A DNA stretch of 9,004 nt, from contig PEYP01000162.1 in NCBI GenBank assembly GCA_002774315.1, positions 1-9,004 of the forward strand, written 5' to 3'. Under the pieces are notes generated by a model that did no database searches, was not told the DNA's origin, and saw nothing but the letters and a program-made list of their open reading frames with translations. The position numbers were made by a program, and so were the translations under genes. This document shows positions 5,405 to 9,004 of this stretch, piece after piece. This stretch comes from Candidatus Stahliibacteriota bacterium CG08_land_8_20_14_0_20_40_26 (GTDB lineage: Bacteria > Hydrothermota > UBA3073). Each line of letters begins with the position of its first letter. The first letter of the stretch is position 1.

Positions 5405-5421
5405 TTGGCACGCAATTTGCT
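5405..5421 (+). promoter_or_regulatory. Sigma-54 (-24/-12) promoter
   Basis: TTGGCACG (5405-5412), four bases, then TTGCT (5417-5421) is a full match to the TGGCAC-N5-TTGC consensus, with exactly 10 bases between the GG and GC dinucleotides. Transcription should begin near 5432, giving a leader of about 15 bases that consists mainly of the ribosome binding site. It lies directly downstream of the gene for a sigma-54 activator. Confidence 0.9.
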
Positions 5422-5433
5422 TTATATAAGGTT

Positions 5434-5438
5434 GGAGG
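5434..5438 (+). promoter_or_regulatory. Ribosome binding site deciding the start of the cysteine-rich gene
   Basis: GGAGG lies 2 bases before the ATG at 5441 but 8 bases before the ATG at 5447. The second spacing is near ideal, and it yields a protein beginning MKCPFLEE. An upstream TTG at 5384 precedes the sigma-54 promoter and cannot be on that transcript. Confidence 0.65.
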
Positions 5439-5446
5439 TGATGAAA

Positions 5447-6544
5447 ATGAAATGCCCGTTTTTAGAGGAAGTTTTGGTTAGGTATTGTAAGGCATATCCA
5501 ATAAAGAAGTTAATCCCTTGCGGCACCTCGGATACAATTAGTCTATGTTTGAGCAATGATTATGTTAAATGTTCTGAGTACCGAAGTGTTGCGAAGATAG
5601 ACGAACAGCAATCAAAGGAGGTAAGCAAAATGAAGATGGCAAGAGAAGAAGATATTAAAGCAATGAAAGAGCTTCCTGGCAAAGAGCGCCAATGTATATG
5701 GGCAAAGCTGGGTGTGATCTCTTATCGGCTTTGCACCCTCAATTACAATTGTGATAAATGTCAGTTTAACCAATCTCTAATGGATGCGAATGGTAAATAT
5801 ACGGAAGCACCGGAGATGTTTAATATTATTAATCGGTTGAGAAATCTGCCAGCTTCAGACCGAAAATGTAGATATATGTTGATGGGGGAGGTATCTTATA
5901 AACTCTGTCCCAATAACTATCAATGTGGTTCCTGTGAATATGACCAGAGGATGCAAGATGCTATCTGTGGGCATCCAAAAGTTTTGGCTCGAATGGCAAA
6001 AGTAAAACAGCTAAAAGTGAATGGGTTCTTAATCTTGAGCCATCTCTACTTTTACAAGAAACACACGTGGGTTAGAAGAATGAGTCAGGATACTGTGAGG
6101 GTGGGATTGGATGACTTTGCTCAACGGTTGTTAGGGAAGATAGAAGGAATAGACTTTCTCCGTGAGGAAAAAGTGAGAAAAGGAGAAATTGGCTGGGAAG
6201 TCAAAACCAGGTTGGGATACGCCCAACTACTTTCTCCAATTGATGGTATAGTGAAGAAGATAAACGAGGAGCTTTCCAAGGATAGTTCTTTGTTAAACAC
6301 TGACTCTTATGGCAAAGGTTGGGTCCTTGAGTTAGAGCCATTTAATATTGAAGAGAGCTTAAGGAACCTTTTGAAAGGAGATACCGCCAAGGATTGGCTT
6401 GAAGAAGAAATCGATAGACTGCATACCAGAGTGGAGAAAGAGCTTGGGGTTACTATTGCAGATGGTGGTGAGCTTGTTCAGGCTATCAATGAAAGGATTA
6501 GCGATGAAGAGTGGAGAAAGCTTGTGAAAGAGTTTCTCCTATAA
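5447..6544 (+). CDS. Cysteine-rich protein with a C-terminal glycine-cleavage H-like domain
   Basis: The biochemical role is unknown. The protein has 365 residues and no signal peptide. Segment 1 (1-45) has C3, C14, C25, C34 and C42. Segments 2 and 3 are two copies of one module with identical spacing, C-x12-C-x5-C-x2-C: C83/C96/C102/C105 and C141/C154/C160/C163. They share the pattern SY(R/K)LC then NY then CxxC, and probably bind metal, an Fe-S cluster or heme. Residues about 200-298 look like H-protein: KKHTWVR, VRVGLDDFAQRLLG, SPIDGIV, YGKGWVLELEP. The usual lipoyl-lysine position, eight residues before the SPxxG proline, is L256; K253 lies three residues too early, so lipoylation is doubtful. 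A charged helical tail follows (300-365). Its sigma-54 promoter and position after the regulator suggest it is the circuit's output. No P-, T- or L-protein gene is in the window. Confidence 0.8.
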   Translation: MKCPFLEEVLVRYCKAYPIKKLIPCGTSDTISLCLSNDYVKCSEYRSVAKIDEQQSKEVSKMKMAREEDIKAMKELPGKERQCIWAKLGVISYRLCTLNYNCDKCQFNQSLMDANGKYTEAPEMFNIINRLRNLPASDRKCRYMLMGEVSYKLCPNNYQCGSCEYDQRMQDAICGHPKVLARMAKVKQLKVNGFLILSHLYFYKKHTWVRRMSQDTVRVGLDDFAQRLLGKIEGIDFLREEKVRKGEIGWEVKTRLGYAQLLSPIDGIVKKINEELSKDSSLLNTDSYGKGWVLELEPFNIEESLRNLLKGDTAKDWLEEEIDRLHTRVEKELGVTIADGGELVQAINERISDEEWRKLVKEFLL

Positions 6545-6545
6545 A

Positions 6546-6599
6546 GAGGTGATAAATGAAATGACCATATACATTATCCTTTTGCCTTCTTCCCGATGA
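6546..6599 (+). other. Orphan translation-initiation region (possible truncated downstream gene)
   Basis: GAGGTGAT (6546-6553) followed by AAATGAAATG (6554-6563) repeats, apart from a 2-base gap, the initiation region of the preceding gene (5435-5454). The first ATG (6556) stops after two codons. The ATG at 6561 opens 12 codons (MTIYIILLPSSR) that run antisense into the 3' end of aconitase. It resembles the start of a lost operon gene cut by rearrangement. Chance similarity of A-rich initiation sites is the alternative. Confidence 0.3.
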
Positions 6600-8517
6600 G
6601 ATTCAATAACCCACCTGTTAAAAGAATTTCTCTTTCTCTTTCACTGAGATTTAGCTTAACTGCGAAATCAGTATCTTTTGATAAGTTTCTGATAACGAAA
6701 GTATTATTCTCTTTTACAGCCCTATCTATACCCAGTAGTGATAATTCATCTGACTGCTTTATCTTGTCGTAGTCAGTAACATCTGCGAAAATCAAAGGGA
6801 TAACGCCGAAATTGATTAAGTTTGCCCAGTGGATTCTTTCAATGGATTTAGCTATTACCGCCTTTACACCCAAATATGCTGGACAGATTGCTGCATGTTC
6901 TCGTGAAGAGCCCTGACCGTAACTGAGACCCGCAATGATAAAACTTGCTTTTCCCTGTCTCTTGTTTGCCAGACAACGCTCTGGAAAAGTAGAATCTACG
7001 GACTCAAAGACAAATTCTGCATATTTAGGTATATTAGAACGATACTTAAGACGAATGCCTGCTGGCATAATATGGTCTGTGCTAATTTTATCTCCAACCT
7101 TGATTGCTACTTCTCCAATGAGGTCTTGTGTCAATGGCTCACTTATCGGTGGATTGCCAATATTCGGACCCCGATATATTTTGAGATCCTTCTTTCTCCT
7201 ATCAGGAGGGATAATCATTTTATCATCTATGTAGAACTTTTCAGGGATTGAAATTTCTGGTGGTTCTATTCCCAAATTCCTTGGGTCGGTAATAACGCCT
7301 GTAATTGCACAGGCAGCAGCAGTTTCAGGACTGGCTAAATAGACATTTGCTGATAATGTTCCAGAGCGTCCCCTGAAATTTCGGTTATTGGTACGAATAG
7401 ACACGGAATCTGTAGCTGGTGCCAGACCATTACCAATACAAAATCCGCAGGCGGACTCCATAATCCTTGCACCAAAATCAATCAAATCAGTTAAAGCACC
7501 GTTATCAGATAGCATTCGTAGGACCTGTTTTGAACCAGGTGCTACTGCAAAACTTACATTGGAAGGCAATCTCCTACCTTTTACCATTCTGACAACAGCC
7601 ATCAAATCTTTATATGAAGAATTGGTGCAACTGCCTACACATACCTGGTCAACTTTGGTTCCTTGTAAATTTTTTACTAAATTAATATTCCCCGGACTAT
7701 GTGGTGTAGCGAGTCGTGGTTCAAGAGTGCTTAAATCAATATCAATTATACGGTCATACTCAGCATCTGATTCTGCCTTTAGTTCAGTCCATCCCTGCTC
7801 ACGACCCTGTGCTTTAAGGAAAGTGTAAGTAATCTCGTCACTGGGGAATATTGAACTGACTACTCCTAACTCTGCTCCCATATTAGTGATAGTGGCTCGT
7901 TCTGGCACACTTAGAGTTTTGATAGCACGACCATCATATTCTATCACCCAATCAACATTTCCTTTGGTGGATAAAAGTTCTAAAAGATATAAGATAATAT
8001 CCTTTGATGATACCCATTGTGGAAGTTTGCCAGTCAAGTTCACTTTCAAAACTTTAGGGAAAGCGAAATAGAAGGGCAATCCAGCAAGGACGCAGGCAAC
8101 ATCTAAACCACCAGCACCTATTGCCATCATACCAATGCCACCACAGGTTGGAGTATGACTGTCTGAACCGAGTAATGTCTTGCCCGGTAGTCCAAATCTT
8201 TCTAAATGGATTTGATGACAGATACCATTCCCTGCTCTTGAGTAATAAATACCGTACTTTTCTGCAATCGTTTGTAAATACTTGTGGTCATCAGCATTTT
8301 CAAAGCCCGTCTGACTTGTATTGTGGTCAACATAACTTACAGAAAGCTCGGTCTTTATTTCTGGAATGTTCATTGCCTCAAATTCCAGATAAGCCATTGT
8401 GCCAGTAGCATCCTGTGTCAATGTCTGGTCAATTTTTATCCCAACAATTTCCCCTGCTTTCATCTCTCCTTCTAAAAGATGGGTTTTTATTATCCTTTGT
8501 ACGATGTTAAGTCTCAT
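6574..8517 (-). CDS. acn: Aconitate hydratase (monomeric, about 650-residue type)
   Basis: This is an iron-sulfur enzyme interconverting citrate and isocitrate in the cytoplasmic TCA cycle. It has 647 residues, the compact class (as in Aquifex-type and mitochondrial-like enzymes) rather than the roughly 900-residue AcnA/AcnB forms. The cluster cysteines are C297 (VGSCTNSS), C357 and C360 (ACGFCIGNG). Other active-site motifs are GSDSHTPTCGG (117-127), STDHIMPAG (479-487) and YGQGSSREHAA (533-543). Both the cluster domain (1 to about 420) and the swivel domain (about 465-640) are present and intact. AAAGGAA at 8524-8530 lies 6 bases before the ATG. It follows citrate synthase on the same strand after a 255-base gap with a GC-rich hairpin. 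Its 3' end converges on the cysteine-rich gene, 29 bases apart, with no evident terminator. Homoaconitase or isopropylmalate dehydratase is less likely because both domains are in one chain and citrate synthase is adjacent. Confidence 0.95.
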   Translation of the reverse strand: MRLNIVQRIIKTHLLEGEMKAGEIVGIKIDQTLTQDATGTMAYLEFEAMNIPEIKTELSVSYVDHNTSQTGFENADDHKYLQTIAEKYGIYYSRAGNGICHQIHLERFGLPGKTLLGSDSHTPTCGGIGMMAIGAGGLDVACVLAGLPFYFAFPKVLKVNLTGKLPQWVSSKDIILYLLELLSTKGNVDWVIEYDGRAIKTLSVPERATITNMGAELGVVSSIFPSDEITYTFLKAQGREQGWTELKAESDAEYDRIIDIDLSTLEPRLATPHSPGNINLVKNLQGTKVDQVCVGSCTNSSYKDLMAVVRMVKGRRLPSNVSFAVAPGSKQVLRMLSDNGALTDLIDFGARIMESACGFCIGNGLAPATDSVSIRTNNRNFRGRSGTLSANVYLASPETAAACAITGVITDPRNLGIEPPEISIPEKFYIDDKMIIPPDRRKKDLKIYRGPNIGNPPISEPLTQDLIGEVAIKVGDKISTDHIMPAGIRLKYRSNIPKYAEFVFESVDSTFPERCLANKRQGKASFIIAGLSYGQGSSREHAAICPAYLGVKAVIAKSIERIHWANLINFGVIPLIFADVTDYDKIKQSDELSLLGIDRAVKENNTFVIRNLSKDTDFAVKLNLSEREREILLTGGLLNLIGKKAKG

Positions 8518-8523
8518 AGTTTG

Positions 8524-8530
8524 TTCCTTT
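8524..8530 (-). promoter_or_regulatory. Ribosome binding site of aconitase
   Basis: On the minus strand AAAGGAA lies 6 bases before the ATG at 8517-8515 and supports that start. Confidence 0.6.
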
Positions 8531-8565
8531 CATATTTCTTGAAATCCTAAATTCTTAATTCTAAA

Positions 8566-8607
8566 CCTGCCTGCCGATTCCTACGGATCCGTATGTACAG
8601 GCAGGCA
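8566..8607. repeat. GC-rich REP-like palindrome, copy 3, with a nested 12-bp palindrome
   Basis: TGCCTGCC (8568-8575) pairs with GGCAGGCA (8600-8607). The loop contains the perfect palindrome TACGGATCCGTA (8582-8593). The CCTGCC/GGCAGG stem is shared with 1195-1214 and 1373-1394. It lies about 50 bases upstream of aconitase, where it could affect readthrough or mRNA stability between citrate synthase and aconitase. Flanking AT-rich stretches (GAAATCCTAAATTCTTAATT on the left, GAAATTCAAATTCACC on the right) look repeat-derived too. Confidence 0.65.
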
Positions 8608-8772
8608 ATACCGAAATTCAAATTCACCAAATTCCAAACCTAAAAGGATCTCTGGGATTTACCTGCATGCAGTGGTGTGGATTTTGCTTCTACAAACGAG
8701 CAGTAATTGCAACCTTTTTGGAGATGAACCTATAGATACTTGTAAGATACTGCCTGGATATCCCGCTATTTT

Positions 8773-9004
8773 TCATTCTTTTTTTACTTTCTTAAGCATC
8801 TCATCCACCCACTCATTAGTTACACTTTTGGGTCTGATAATAGGTGCTTGAAGGCCACGAGCCATAATTGCTTGAGCACAAAAGCCTAATGTTCGGGAGA
8901 CACCGAACATTACTGTATAATAATCAAACATAGTCAGACCATAATGGAACAGTAGTGAGCCTGAGATACCATCTACATTGGGCCAGGGGTCGGCAATTTT
9001 TCCT
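8773..9004 (-). CDS. gltA: Citrate synthase, C-terminal part (mitochondrial type)
   Basis: This is the last 76 codons of citrate synthase, which condenses acetyl-CoA with oxaloacetate; the rest lies beyond the window. DPWPNVDGISGSLLFHYG corresponds to the pig enzyme's PWPNVDAHSGVLLQYYG, with the catalytic aspartate (D375 in pig) in NVD. FGVSRTLG and IIRPKS keep the two citrate-binding arginines (R401 and R421 in pig). The YYTVMFGVSR stretch is typical of the eukaryotic-type enzymes also found in some bacteria, rather than the hexameric E. coli type. The gene ends with a lysine-rich tail and TGA at 8775-8773. It is upstream of aconitase on the same strand, so the two probably form a TCA cluster. 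Confidence 0.93.
   Translation of the reverse strand, partial: GKIADPWPNVDGISGSLLFHYGLTMFDYYTVMFGVSRTLGFCAQAIMARGLQAPIIRPKSVTNEWVDEMLKKVKKE

Noticed and set aside
5384..5446. Earlier TTG (5384) and ATG (5441) starts for the cysteine-rich gene
   Set aside because: The TTG is upstream of the sigma-54 promoter, and ATG 5441 is only 2 bases from GGAGG. ATG 5447 has 8-base spacing.
5447..6544. True glycine-cleavage H protein
   Set aside because: The usual lipoyl position lacks lysine, two-thirds of the protein is cysteine modules, and no other glycine-cleavage genes are nearby.

Overview
The window is bacterial, AT-rich DNA. It looks like an uncultured anaerobe or member of a candidate phylum that uses sigma-54. 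The support is indirect: a mitochondrial-type citrate synthase, a compact single-subunit aconitase, an NtrB/NtrC-style two-component pair, a sigma-54 promoter, and small GC-rich CCTGCC/GGCAGG palindromes scattered in AT-rich spacers. I cannot name a phylum with confidence.

Layout. On the minus strand lie three genes of the oxidative branch of the TCA cycle, in pathway order: the 3' end of citrate synthase (8773-9004), aconitase (6574-8517) and the N-terminal part of NADP-isocitrate dehydrogenase (48-812). The last gene is broken by unrelated sequence near position 75 and carries an unusual four-cysteine insertion beside its substrate-binding motif. A plus-strand block lies between aconitase and isocitrate dehydrogenase: histidine kinase (2177-3304), archaemetzincin-type metalloprotease (3309-3839), sigma-54-activating response regulator (3836-5203), and a cysteine-rich protein ending in a glycine-cleavage-H-like domain (5447-6544). 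The kinase, protease and regulator are tightly coupled. The fourth gene has its own near-perfect -24/-12 promoter, with palindromic candidate activator sites upstream.

The simplest reading is a self-contained circuit. The kinase senses a signal through a PAS domain with a cysteine cluster and phosphorylates the regulator, which then activates the cysteine-rich H-like gene through sigma-54. The protease, made from the same mRNA, would process a component or a target. The H-like domain appears to have lost the lipoyl lysine, so it is probably not a glycine-cleavage carrier.

The 1.2-kb spacer at 813-1985 has no convincing gene. It holds four successive foldback elements of about 100 bp, a tandem 9-bp repeat, two GC-rich hairpins, a good minus-strand promoter at 1704-1732 and a possible terminator. 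A third GC-rich hairpin lies between citrate synthase and aconitase. Just after the cysteine-rich gene is a near copy of that gene's own translation-initiation region, with no gene behind it, suggesting an operon cut by rearrangement at the junction with aconitase.
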